A stretch of 64,000 nt of DNA from an uncultured Eubacteriales bacterium (GCA_934446675.1 CAKSEL010000007.1:67549-131548), one strand, 5' to 3'. Shown: positions 53,875-62,458, counted from the stretch's first letter. Notes: generated by a model from the letters alone, not told the origin. Numbers and translations: made by a program.

Positions 53875-56154
53875 TTAACCTGCAATGTTGTTTACAAAGC
53901 TGTCAATAAGAGCCTTTTCTGCGTCTGAAAGCGAATTATAGCGCTGAGTATCGTTCTTTACCGCAAGAGCAACGTCTCTCACGTTTCCGACCATGCTTTC
54001 GCCGTATACGTATGTTCCGTCTGATTTAAGCGCATAGGGACGCGCTACAAGATTAAGGTCATACTTTCCGGCAGGTATTCCGGTAAGAACTCCGGTAAAG
54101 AGAGTTGCGGTATTGTCAAGATAGCTCTTATTATAAATGAAGTTTGCCGAACCGTCGGACTTATATGCGGCTTTCTGAAGATACTTTACGTTCTCCATAC
54201 CGATTTCAAGATCGGACGCCGAAAGTCCTGTCTTCTGTAAGGTCTGTTCAAGCGCTACGACATATCCGAACTCGGTATATTCGGGGATATTTCCGTTAAG
54301 CACATACGCCTTGAATCTGAGTCCGGAATTATTTGAAGTAAGTCTTACTTCCTTTTCGTCAACAGATACGGGGTTATATGCGTTAAGATCGGCGGTAACT
54401 TCTGCATAGGACGCAGTCTTTTCGGCATTTACGAGAACGGGAAGAGTTATCTTTGATGTGCCGTCCGAAAGCGTAACTTTTACGGTCTTTGAGTCGTCAG
54501 ATACAGTCAGAGCCGATACGGCGTCTCCGAAATAATTTTTATAGTAAAGCGAGAGCGCCTTTGCAGCCTCGGATTCTATTGCTTCGGAATATACGGCTGT
54601 CACGGTATTTCCGGATATGTTTACAGTCGGTTCGAGAGTTGCGGCAGGCTTGTAATAGACCGTAAGATTGTCGAAATACATGGTCTGAGTGCCGGTGCCG
54701 TCAATAAGCATGGGCGCAAACTTAAAGCTGTCCACCTTCTTGTCTTCGGGTACGGTAAAGGTTGTGACCTGTGTAAACCATTCTCCGGCAACCTGATTTT
54801 CGGGCTTTGAATTGTGCGGCAAAGCGTTTGCGTCGCCGGAATACTGAGTCATATGCTGAACGTAATCGACGTTCTCAAAAGCGTCGTCCGGGAGGAGCAC
54901 GTCGGACATCATTGTAATCTGTGCGCCGGCTGCCATTGCGTCAAAATATCCGGCTTTGTTTACTCCGTACATTATAAAAGGAGCATTTGTGTTGCCTTTG
55001 AATGTAAACGCAAGATACTTTCCGTTTTCGTCAGCAAGTATTTTTCTCGCAGAAAATCCGGAATACGCGTGCCATACGTTATCGTCAACTTTCCAGTCGG
55101 AATCTTTCATTTCATAATCTGCCGAAAATCTCTCATAATCTTCGCAGAATGATTTTACGCCGTAAAGCAGAGCCTTGTAGTCCGCGCTCGGAATTTCAAC
55201 CGTCTTTTCATTATATGCAGCGCTCTTGTCAGCGTTTACAAGCGACGGAATTACAACTTCAGCAGCATCGGAATTTACGTTCAGTGTGAGCGTCATGGTT
55301 TCGCCGTTTATTGTGCACGCGCTTACGGCATTTCCGAAATAACGTGCCGGTGAATCGCAGAGAGCCTTTGCAGCCTCGGTTTCTATTCCTCCGGGCGCAG
55401 TTACAGTCAGCGTCGGATAATCGAGCACTGCGGTATACTCTGCACTTGCGGCAGGCTTGTAATATACTGCAATGTTGTCAAAGCATATAGTCGCGGTATC
55501 TGTGTTAAAATACGGTACTATACGAAATCCCGCAACACTGTCGTTTTCGGGAACCGTAACCGTTGTAACCTGTGTAATCCACTCGCTGGCTTTCACCTCG
55601 TCGGTTTTTTCATACTCCTTATACCCTGCACTTTTAAATTTAATACTGTGACGGTTATAAGTCAATTTCGAAAGTTCTTCGGACGTCATCATCATATCCG
55701 TGAGCACGGTTACCTGAGTACCGGCAGTCATGACACTAAAATAATCGGTATATGTGTCAAAAGTCAAAGACGGCCAAGGTTTACTTGTAGTAATCTGTGC
55801 GTACTTGTTTTCATCATTTCCGTATATCTTCTTCTCGGAAACGCTGGCAAAACCATATAAAACGTGCGGCTTATTGGCATCATCATCATTTTCTATCAGT
55901 TTCCAGCCGGGCAGATCGGCATTCGCCTCAAATCTCTCATAATCCTCGCAGAAGGATTTTACGCCGTAAAGCGGCGCATTGTAGTCAATGCTTTCATCAT
56001 TAAGACGCGCGGCGGTCTGTGCGTCCGGCAATACAGTCTCGGTGCCGTAAACATTCTCGTCCGCTCTTTCGGTAACTTCCGCAGACGGCGCCGCAAATAC
56101 GTTTGCAGACACGACCGTCATTGCCGCAAGAATCATACATAACAGCTTTTTCAT
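53875..56154 (-). CDS. Secreted repeat protein, paralogue 3
   Basis: The 759-residue protein begins MKKLLCMILAAMTVVSANVF, AAPSAEVTERADENV. It contains two large segments, YGVKSFCEDYERFEAN and YGVKSFCEDYERFSAD, that are clear duplicates of each other. Each is followed by a small module (TLTVTAPGGIETEAAKAL...YFG...IPSLVNADKSAAYNE). The C-terminal domain (from about 620) carries GLRFKAYVLNG, FGYVVALEQT, TGVLTGIPAGKYDLNLVARPYAL and YVYGESMVGNVRDVAL. The start at 56154 is chosen for AGAGAGG upstream and the signal peptide; the longer frame to 56283 covers the promoter. Role unknown. Confidence 0.85.
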   Translation of the reverse strand: MKKLLCMILAAMTVVSANVFAAPSAEVTERADENVYGTETVLPDAQTAARLNDESIDYNAPLYGVKSFCEDYERFEANADLPGWKLIENDDDANKPHVLYGFASVSEKKIYGNDENKYAQITTSKPWPSLTFDTYTDYFSVMTAGTQVTVLTDMMMTSEELSKLTYNRHSIKFKSAGYKEYEKTDEVKASEWITQVTTVTVPENDSVAGFRIVPYFNTDTATICFDNIAVYYKPAASAEYTAVLDYPTLTVTAPGGIETEAAKALCDSPARYFGNAVSACTINGETMTLTLNVNSDAAEVVIPSLVNADKSAAYNEKTVEIPSADYKALLYGVKSFCEDYERFSADYEMKDSDWKVDDNVWHAYSGFSARKILADENGKYLAFTFKGNTNAPFIMYGVNKAGYFDAMAAGAQITMMSDVLLPDDAFENVDYVQHMTQYSGDANALPHNSKPENQVAGEWFTQVTTFTVPEDKKVDSFKFAPMLIDGTGTQTMYFDNLTVYYKPAATLEPTVNISGNTVTAVYSEAIESEAAKALSLYYKNYFGDAVSALTVSDDSKTVKVTLSDGTSKITLPVLVNAEKTASYAEVTADLNAYNPVSVDEKEVRLTSNNSGLRFKAYVLNGNIPEYTEFGYVVALEQTLQKTGLSASDLEIGMENVKYLQKAAYKSDGSANFIYNKSYLDNTATLFTGVLTGIPAGKYDLNLVARPYALKSDGTYVYGESMVGNVRDVALAVKNDTQRYNSLSDAEKALIDSFVNNIAG

Positions 56155-56250
56155 GTTTTTAACCTCTCTTAAAATTATTTTTGCAAACAGCGGCGGCAAA
56201 TACTCCGAAAAATCCGTATCGAAACGCTTATCCGCCCTCTTTACGCCTAT

Positions 56251-56279
56251 ATTATAAAATATCGCACGCGTTTTTTCAA
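56251..56279 (-). promoter_or_regulatory. Promoter of secreted paralogue 3
   Basis: Minus-strand TTGAAA (56279-56274), 17 bases and TATAAT (56256-56251). The 406-base gap to guaA otherwise holds only AT-rich sequence and the divergent guaA promoter. Confidence 0.7.
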
Positions 56280-56492
56280 GCAATTTTACGCCGTTTTATT
56301 GTTAATTATAAAATTTATAAACATATTTTCGCGTATTTTAGAAAATTCACGTCGGATTTTTGAACTAAAATCGGATTTTTGCACCACGGCAAATTTCTAC
56401 ATGCAAAATATCACAAAACTCCATGCAGCAAGCCGCGCCGCAGCTCTGAGAAAATGTATGTGCGATATTTTGGTGCTGTTTAAAAAAAATAC

Positions 56493-56521
56493 TTGAATTG
56501 AGACGTTTCGTGTGGTAAAAT
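56493..56521 (+). promoter_or_regulatory. Promoter of guaA
   Basis: TTGAAT (56493-56498), 17 bases and TAAAAT (56516-56521). The leader of about 33 bases has no room for a purine riboswitch. Confidence 0.65.
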
Positions 56522-56560
56522 GTATTATTATAGGCAAATGTTTTGTTTAAGGAGATTTTT

Positions 56561-58447
56561 ATGGAAGAAAAGTGTGCCATACTTGACTGCGGCGGTCAGT
56601 ATACAAAGGTCATAGACAGAAAAGTAAGAGAGCTTGGCGTAAAAAGCGAGATTTTCCCGATAGGCGTAAATCCCGAAAAGCTGCGCGGTTTCGGCGGAAT
56701 GATTCTTTCGGGAGGACCTTCAAGCGTCTGGGAAAAGGGCGCTCCGGAATACAACCCCGAAATATTCTCTCTCGGAATCCCGGCTCTCGGCATATGCTAC
56801 GGAATGCAGCTCATAAACGACTGCTTCGGCGGAAAAGTCGTTCCCAACTTCAAAACGGAGTACGGTCAGATCGAGATAAACATTGATACGTCCTGTCCGC
56901 TGTTTGCAGGTCTTTCGAGCCGCGAAAAGGTACTCATGAGCCACGGCGACGCAGTTGAAAAGTTTGCCGACGGCTTTATACAGGTTGCGGACACCGACGG
57001 AGTTACAGCCGGCATCTGGAACGCGGAGAAAAAAATCGCAGCCGTTCAGTTCCACCCCGAAGTCGATCCTACGGTACACGGCATTAAGATGCTTGAAAAC
57101 TTCCTTCGCGGAATATGCTGCTTTAAAGAAAAATACGCCCTTGAGGACAGAATAGAAACGTCGGTAAAGATGATACGCGAAAAGGTCGGAAACGGCAAGG
57201 TAATAGTTCTTGTCAGCGGCGGCGTGGACTCAGCTGTTACGGCGGCTCTTCTCGTAAAGGCGCTCGATCCCTCTCAGGTTTACGGCATACACATAGACCA
57301 CGGCATGATGAGAAAGAACGAATCCGATCTCATATGCGCAAATCTTGCAGATCTCGGTCTTACTCAGATGAGAAGAATAAATGCAGAAGACGAATTCTTC
57401 AACACTCCGCTCATAATTGACGGAGAGCAGTATAAGCCTCTGTCGCAGACCTGCGAACCCGAAAAAAAGAGAGCTATAATCGGTCATATGTTTTTTGTCG
57501 TCACCGAAAAGGCGGCAAAAGAGCTGAATCTTGATTTTGATACGGCGTTTCTCGGTCAGGGTACGCTGCGTCCCGACCTTATCGAGAGCGGAAACCCCGA
57601 CGTTTCGGGCTACGCGCACAAGATTAAGACGCACCACAACGACGTCGGCGTAATAAGAACGCTCAGAGATAAGGGGCACGTCATAGAAACCAACTGGGAC
57701 TGGCACAAGGACGAGGTAAGACAGGTTGCGAGAATGCTCGGACTTGATGAAGCCATTGCTTCGCGTCAGCCCTTCCCTGGTCCGGGACTCGGCGTGCGCA
57801 TACTCTGCACGGATAATTCTGGAAAAGATACGTCGCCCGAATATGCAGAGAAGAAACAGAGACTTGTATCGGCTGTTGAAAAAATATCGCCGGAATACAA
57901 GTGCGATCTTGCTCCCATTCAGAGCGTAGGCGTTCAGGGTGACCACAGAAGCTACAAGAACATGACGGTGCTGTATTCGCAAAGCGGGAATCCGCTTGAC
58001 ACCGATATAGACAAGCTTTACAGTGCGGCAAAGAAAATACCGAATGAGCTTGAATTTATAAACCGCGTAACATATTGCCTTAACGAAAGCGCAGCCGGCG
58101 TGTCCGAACTTAAATGCACGCCCACACATATCTGCCATGAGACCGCAGAGCTTCTCCGCGAGATAGACGATATAACGACGCGCAACCTTATGAATAAAAA
58201 CATAGCGCAGTGCTTTGCCGTGCTCGTGCCGATAAGCGCGCATGAGGGCAAGAAATATTCGGTTGCAATGCGTGCCGTGTGTACGTCCGACTTTATGACG
58301 GCGCAGTCCGCGGTTCCCGGCGTTGATTTTCCGCTTGAGGCGCTCAAAAAGGCGCGCGACGAAATAACCGAACGCTTCGGCGACGTGATCTCGCTCGTGC
58401 TCTATGATGTTACCGGTAAACCTCCGGCTACGGTGGAGTGGGAATAA
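56561..58447 (+). CDS. guaA: GMP synthase, long eukaryote-like form
   Basis: The 628-residue glutamine-hydrolysing enzyme converts XMP to GMP. The glutamine amidotransferase domain has LGICYGMQL (Cys79) and FHPEV; the ATP-pyrophosphatase domain has VLVSGGVDSAVT (about 220). Bacterial GuaA is usually about 510-525 residues. This one has an extended C-terminal half ending SDFMTAQSAVPGVDFPLE...YDVTGKPPATVEWE, which resembles the long vertebrate-type enzyme. AAGGAG precedes the ATG; an earlier in-frame ATG is not used. The 3' end abuts a mobile element, a known integration hotspot. Confidence 0.96.
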   Translation: MEEKCAILDCGGQYTKVIDRKVRELGVKSEIFPIGVNPEKLRGFGGMILSGGPSSVWEKGAPEYNPEIFSLGIPALGICYGMQLINDCFGGKVVPNFKTEYGQIEINIDTSCPLFAGLSSREKVLMSHGDAVEKFADGFIQVADTDGVTAGIWNAEKKIAAVQFHPEVDPTVHGIKMLENFLRGICCFKEKYALEDRIETSVKMIREKVGNGKVIVLVSGGVDSAVTAALLVKALDPSQVYGIHIDHGMMRKNESDLICANLADLGLTQMRRINAEDEFFNTPLIIDGEQYKPLSQTCEPEKKRAIIGHMFFVVTEKAAKELNLDFDTAFLGQGTLRPDLIESGNPDVSGYAHKIKTHHNDVGVIRTLRDKGHVIETNWDWHKDEVRQVARMLGLDEAIASRQPFPGPGLGVRILCTDNSGKDTSPEYAEKKQRLVSAVEKISPEYKCDLAPIQSVGVQGDHRSYKNMTVLYSQSGNPLDTDIDKLYSAAKKIPNELEFINRVTYCLNESAAGVSELKCTPTHICHETAELLREIDDITTRNLMNKNIAQCFAVLVPISAHEGKKYSVAMRAVCTSDFMTAQSAVPGVDFPLEALKKARDEITERFGDVISLVLYDVTGKPPATVEWE

Positions 58448-58530
58448 TCCCTGAACGGCCAAAAAGCATTGCAAATGCTGGACTTTTGCGCCCGGGAATT
58501 GCCCCGTGACAACAAAATGACAACATTTTA
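58440..58530. other. Probable attachment site and integrase arm repeats
   Basis: The end of guaA (GGAGTGGGAATAA) is followed by the inverted repeat AGCATT-GCA-AATGCT (about 58464-58478) and two direct repeats TGACAACA (58507-58514 and 58518-58525), 11 bases apart, one helix turn. Tyrosine integrases bind such short arm repeats next to the core site. The core cannot be fixed without the other end. Confidence 0.45.
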
Positions 58531-58544
58531 GATTATCCAAGAAT

Positions 58545-58590
58545 AAAGAGCTATCTGATTTCTGTTAGAGAAGTCAGATAGCTCTTTTTT
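58545..58590. terminator. Terminator between guaA/att and the element cassette
   Basis: AAAGAGCTATCTGA (58545-58558) pairs with TCAGATAGCTCTTT (58574-58587), with TTTTTT on the plus strand and A-rich sequence on the other side. It ends just before the stop codon at 58592 and probably serves both directions. Confidence 0.75.
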
Positions 58591-58591
58591 G

Positions 58592-59644
58592 TTAGTCATT
58601 AAATTTATTTAGAACCTTGATAATATGCACCGTCGATAGAACAGCATTATAGCAAAGTTCGGCATCCGTTTGCGTAGCGGTTCTGTTATGGGTTAGTTCG
58701 TTTGAAAAATCAATAGAAGATTTCGCAAACTTGATCTCTCGTTCTTTACTACGCTTATGAAGACAGTAATGAATATACGCTTCAAGCATTCGTTTCGAGT
58801 CTGCTTTTCCAATATCTGTTCCGTCTGGTGATGGATGCTTTTCTTTATCAAAAACTGTTTGCGCCAAGGTAATCAACAACTCTCTACCATACATTCCCAC
58901 GGATTGAAAATCTGCTGTCTCATTTGCTTCGGTTAGTACTTCTTTTAGTCGAGCAACCCCGTCGTCAACTTTTTCCCATCCGGTGGGTTCATAACTGATC
59001 AGTTGAAGTGCAGATTCTTCGGAGTTCTGAATGGTATTTAGTAAGGGCTCAAAAATGTTTTTGATAAATAAACGGCGGCTTTGGTATGTTTTTAGTTCCC
59101 GTAAATTATAGTCGTTATACCAATCCCACAGATCGTTATAAGCGTGGACAGGTTCCAATCCTAACTGTTTTAATAAAGAGACCAAATAAGAGTGCTTCGC
59201 TTTATATTCGTTGTTGACCTTTACATCTCTAATTTGGAGCACACCCGTCCCAGCTTTGATTAAAGTTTCTTTTTCAGCAGCAATCAAAGCAATGACTGAG
59301 TCTTTATTCTCTTTAGGTGCTATGGCTGCCCAATCTACGAACTGATCAATCTTTGTGGCAATCTCTACGCAGGCAATAATGTTTCTTTCGTCCTTGTAAA
59401 AAGAATCTATTGAGTTCATTATGGCATCCTCGTAAAGCTTTTTCAGATCGATGATTTTTGTGTAATCTGAATACTTCAAATAAAACACAAGTTTGTATGT
59501 GTCTATACCGCCATTCCAATTATCGTGGTCGAGCCATTCAAGCGAAAATTCAGATTTCTTTATAACCTCAATAATCGCACCTTGGTTATGCTGACGCAGA
59601 TCTTGGACTGCCATTGATACGATTTTTTTTATTAATTCTTCCAA
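58592..59644 (-). CDS. Unknown cassette protein with Abi_C/HEPN-like C-terminus
   Basis: The 350-residue, mostly helical soluble protein was not recognised as a whole. Near the C-terminus KSSIDFSNELTHNRTATQTD, then DAELCYNAVLSTVHIIKVL, resembles the helical end of abortive-infection (Abi_C-like) and HEPN-related proteins found in defence islands; this is a resemblance noticed by eye only, and the classical R-x4-6-H HEPN motif is absent. It lies 17 bases after the protease gene and is AT-rich. Likely cargo of the mobile element, possibly the effector or sensor of a defence module. Confidence 0.6.
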   Translation of the reverse strand: MEELIKKIVSMAVQDLRQHNQGAIIEVIKKSEFSLEWLDHDNWNGGIDTYKLVFYLKYSDYTKIIDLKKLYEDAIMNSIDSFYKDERNIIACVEIATKIDQFVDWAAIAPKENKDSVIALIAAEKETLIKAGTGVLQIRDVKVNNEYKAKHSYLVSLLKQLGLEPVHAYNDLWDWYNDYNLRELKTYQSRRLFIKNIFEPLLNTIQNSEESALQLISYEPTGWEKVDDGVARLKEVLTEANETADFQSVGMYGRELLITLAQTVFDKEKHPSPDGTDIGKADSKRMLEAYIHYCLHKRSKEREIKFAKSSIDFSNELTHNRTATQTDAELCYNAVLSTVHIIKVLNKFND

Positions 59645-59661
59645 TGCTTTTTCCTCATTAC

Positions 59662-60357
59662 TTATATTAAATCCTTTATGTATAACATTGGAGTAATAAG
59701 AGCGATCTTTCCTCCCGTTTCATCACTCATTGTACCGTGAACTATTCCGTGTAACACTGTTTTTTCCTTGGTAGCTGTTGCACAACCCATTTTTTCATAC
59801 CCCATATCAAAAACAGGTCCGCCGCTATATCCACCTACGCTTGGATTTTCTAAGCAGAAAAAGTCAGATGGTGTTTTGGTGTCTGCTCTAGGTAATGTTA
59901 AAAAGGCGGATGACGCATAGGATCGAAATGTTAAAGGACTAAATTTACCTTGAACGCCTAATCCGTGAGGGAAACCTATAACAGTAAGTTCATCATCTCT
60001 TGATGCAGGTGTATCAGAGTCATTTATGTGATCGTATGGAAAACATCTGTCTTGGAAAAGGTTAAGATGTCCTAAAATATTCAGTTCAATCACTGCCATA
60101 TCTGCTATGGGGTGGATTTTCCAAGCATTACCATTTGATAATGTGGTTAATGGAAGAACAACACAATTTGACTGATGCTTACCAAAGGCTAAGACGGTAT
60201 TGTTATCAACAGTTTTTGCTACGTGGTCGGCAGTAAGTAAATACACCTTATTATCTTTAATAATAAAACTTCCTGTACCGATAGAAATTTTTCCATCAGC
60301 CTTTGGTGTCCTAATATTACATACAACGTTAAAAAGACGGTCACGAAAAATAATCAT
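59662..60357 (-). CDS. Trypsin-like serine protease without signal peptide
   Basis: The 231-residue protein has a full chymotrypsin-fold triad: His45 in LLTADHVAKT, Asp86 in HPIADMAVIEL and Ser178 in GGYSGGPVFD. The N-terminal GTGSFIIKDNKVYLLTA and the GFPHGLGVQGKF stretch are typical. No signal peptide or transmembrane helix is seen, so it should act inside the cell. Its ATG shares one base with the stop of the XRE gene (TAATG), so the two are coupled. Intracellular trypsin-like proteases are known effectors in several antiphage systems; that role here is inference. Confidence 0.82.
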   Translation of the reverse strand: MIIFRDRLFNVVCNIRTPKADGKISIGTGSFIIKDNKVYLLTADHVAKTVDNNTVLAFGKHQSNCVVLPLTTLSNGNAWKIHPIADMAVIELNILGHLNLFQDRCFPYDHINDSDTPASRDDELTVIGFPHGLGVQGKFSPLTFRSYASSAFLTLPRADTKTPSDFFCLENPSVGGYSGGPVFDMGYEKMGCATATKEKTVLHGIVHGTMSDETGGKIALITPMLYIKDLI

Positions 60358-60863
60358 TATACCTCACCCTCCTTTTTGATCTCTCGTAATTTATCAAGAG
60401 CATCCCTTGTGCGCTGTACCTCTACTTCGGGATATGTATAACGCCAACGGTCATATTCCTCTTTGCTGATTTCGCCGTTGCGATATTTCTCCGCTTCTTT
60501 CTGCCAAGCGGTAAAACGCTCAAGCAAAGAAATGTAAGATGTTCCTCTGTTTTTATCAAGACGAATGCAGACCTCGTCATCAAGCTTGTCGATTTTCAAA
60601 CCGTAAATGTCCTCTAATGCAAACAGCGTGTGCATAAAGCCGAGGTCAGTATCAATATCGGGAACATTCAAAGCCATAGTAGAAACACCTAATACATTCG
60701 CAAGTGCTTCTGTTAAATCAGCTTTGGGGCATCTTGAGCCGGACTCATATTGTGCCATACGAATGTCAGCGGTTTTCTCAGGAAAACCGACCTGAACACC
60801 GAGAAACTTTTGTGTCATTCCTTTTAGATTTCGAAAAAATCTTATTCTTTCACCGATTGCCAT
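60357..60863 (-). CDS. XRE-family regulator of the cassette
   Basis: The 168-residue protein has a lambda-repressor-like HTH at the N-terminus (IGERIRFFRNLKGMTQKFLG...RMAQYESGSRCPK). An uncommon C-terminal half follows with an acidic helix and WRYTYPEVEVQRTRDALDKL. AAGGAG precedes ATG. It heads the three-gene minus-strand cassette and faces the xis/int genes. Short ATAGCAWA repeats in the shared intergenic region are candidate operators, so it may repress both the cassette and excision. Confidence 0.85.
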   Translation of the reverse strand: MAIGERIRFFRNLKGMTQKFLGVQVGFPEKTADIRMAQYESGSRCPKADLTEALANVLGVSTMALNVPDIDTDLGFMHTLFALEDIYGLKIDKLDDEVCIRLDKNRGTSYISLLERFTAWQKEAEKYRNGEISKEEYDRWRYTYPEVEVQRTRDALDKLREIKKEGEV

Positions 60864-60897
60864 AGCAATTACACTCCTTAATCTGTGTTGTATAATG

Positions 60898-60927
60898 AGT
60901 ATAGCATATACAGTTATGGCATGTCAA
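60898..60927 (-). promoter_or_regulatory. Promoter of the XRE-protease-unknown cassette
   Basis: Minus-strand TTGACA (60927-60922), 18 bases and TATACT (60903-60898). Confidence 0.7.
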
Positions 60928-60969
60928 GATAACAAAATCAAAAAAGTTAAATATTTTCCTGCAAGCCTC

Positions 60970-60998
60970 TTGACAATAGCAAATTCGTTTAGTATAAT
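60970..60998 (+). promoter_or_regulatory. Consensus promoter of the xis-int operon with candidate operators
   Basis: Perfect TTGACA (60970-60975), 17 bases and TATAAT (60993-60998). ATAGCAAATT overlaps the spacer, TATAGCAAATAGCG follows the -10, and similar ATAGCA words occur at 60862 and 60901 near the XRE gene. Such a strong promoter needs repression, likely by the XRE protein. The leader to xis is about 145 bases and no gene is seen in it. Confidence 0.7.
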
Positions 60999-61151
60999 GG
61001 CTATAGCAAATAGCGTTAAGTCGCTTGTAGACAACAGAATATCCGTCGTGCGTCACGGTAATGGCGCACCCGCTCGGGCAAATCGGAATGCGGCCAGAAA
61101 GTTCTCCGACAATAAACAAGAGAACTATATGCAGATGAAAGGGGTGATGAA

Positions 61152-61346
61152 ATGGAAAACACAAGCTTTATGAGAGTGGAGGAAGTAGCACAGGAATTGG
61201 GCGTTTCCAAATCCTACGCCTACAAGATCGTGCAAAAGCTGAATGAAGAACTGAAAAACAAAGGCTTTCTCACGATTTCAGGGCGAGTCAACAAGCAATA
61301 TTTTATGGAACGCACCTGTTACGGTGCCGTTCAGAAAGAGAGGTAA
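61152..61346 (+). CDS. xis: Excisionase-like HTH protein
   Basis: The 64-residue protein has a winged-helix/MerR-like HTH (MRVEEVAQELGVSKSYAYKI) directly before the integrase (two-base gap). Size and place match the directionality factor of Firmicutes integrative elements, which bends DNA for excision. AAAGGGGTGAT precedes ATG. Confidence 0.82.
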   Translation: MENTSFMRVEEVAQELGVSKSYAYKIVQKLNEELKNKGFLTISGRVNKQYFMERTCYGAVQKER

Positions 61347-61348
61347 AA

Positions 61349-62458
61349 ATGTCCGTTTACAAAGATACCAAGAACAACACTTGGAAGGTCTACTACCGTT
61401 TTACGGATTGGCAGGGCAAAGTCCACCAGTCTACGAAGCGAGGCTTTCCAACCAAACGAGAAGCTCTTGCTTGGGAGCGGGAACAACTCCACAAGGTGGA
61501 AGCCGATCTGGATATGACCTTTGAGAGCTTTATCGACACCTACACAGCCGATATGAAGAACCGGCTGAAAGAGAACACTTGGCACACCAAGGAGCATATC
61601 ATCCGCACCAAACTGCTTCCCTACTTCGCCAAGCGGAAAATGAACTCGATCCAGCCCAAAGACATTATCGCTTGGCAAAATGAGATGATCAAATGTCGGG
61701 ATAAGAGCGGCGAGGCGTATTCGCCGGTGTATCTCAAAACCCTGCACAATCAGCTCAGTGCCATTTTCAATCACGCTGTGAAATTCTACGGGCTGAAAGA
61801 CAATCCTGCCGCTAAGGTCGGCAATATGGGAAAGGCCAAAGCAAGAGAGATGCTTTTCTGGACGCAGGAGGAGTACAAGAAATTCTCCGAAGAAATGATG
61901 GATAAGCCGGTTTCCTTCTATGCTTTTGAAATGCTGTACTGGTGTGGCATCCGTGAGGGCGAACTGCTGGCATTGACCCCGGCGGATTTTGATTTTGGCC
62001 GGCAGACGGTCACGATCAACAAATCCTATCAGCGCATCAGCGGTCGGGACATCATCACTGATCCGAAAACGCCGAAAAGTAACCGGACGATCAAAATGCC
62101 GGAGTTCCTCTGTGAAGAAATGCAGGACTATATGAAACAGCTCTACCGAATCGGCAAAAATGACCGGCTGTTTGAAGTCACGAAAAGCTACCTTCATCAC
62201 GAAATGGACAGAGGCGCCAATGCCGCAGGGGTAAAGCGCATCCGTATCCACGATTTGAGACACAGCCATATTTCACTTCTGATTGAAATGGGCTATTCGG
62301 CGGTAGCGATTGCCGACCGGGTGGGACACGAAAGCATCAATATCACCTACAACTACGCCCACCTGTTCCCATCCACGCAAAGCGATATGGCGGACAAGCT
62401 CAATCAATTCAGGAAGGGCGGTACAGATAATGTCATTGAAGAACAGGGACGAGCATAA
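61349..62458 (+). CDS. int: Tyrosine recombinase integrase
   Basis: The 369-residue site-specific recombinase has an N-terminal AP2-like arm-binding domain (YKDTKNNTWKVYYRFTDWQGK), a core-binding SAM-like domain (about 60-150) and the catalytic domain. The latter contains Arg202 (CGIREGELLALT), Lys240 (TDPKTPKSNRT), His301/Arg304 (HDLRHSHISLL), His327 and probably Tyr336 (GHESINITYNYAHL). All catalytic residues are intact, so the element may still move. It would integrate and excise at the guaA 3' site. Confidence 0.95.
   Translation: MSVYKDTKNNTWKVYYRFTDWQGKVHQSTKRGFPTKREALAWEREQLHKVEADLDMTFESFIDTYTADMKNRLKENTWHTKEHIIRTKLLPYFAKRKMNSIQPKDIIAWQNEMIKCRDKSGEAYSPVYLKTLHNQLSAIFNHAVKFYGLKDNPAAKVGNMGKAKAREMLFWTQEEYKKFSEEMMDKPVSFYAFEMLYWCGIREGELLALTPADFDFGRQTVTINKSYQRISGRDIITDPKTPKSNRTIKMPEFLCEEMQDYMKQLYRIGKNDRLFEVTKSYLHHEMDRGANAAGVKRIRIHDLRHSHISLLIEMGYSAVAIADRVGHESINITYNYAHLFPSTQSDMADKLNQFRKGGTDNVIEEQGRA

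Noticed and set aside
56155..56560. Purine riboswitch before guaA
   Set aside because: The guaA promoter leaves only about 33 bases of leader; no conserved purine-aptamer junction was seen.
57230..58540. A 436-codon open frame on the minus strand
   Set aside because: It is antisense to guaA, has a basic, low-complexity-like composition and no recognisable motif; guaA explains the region.
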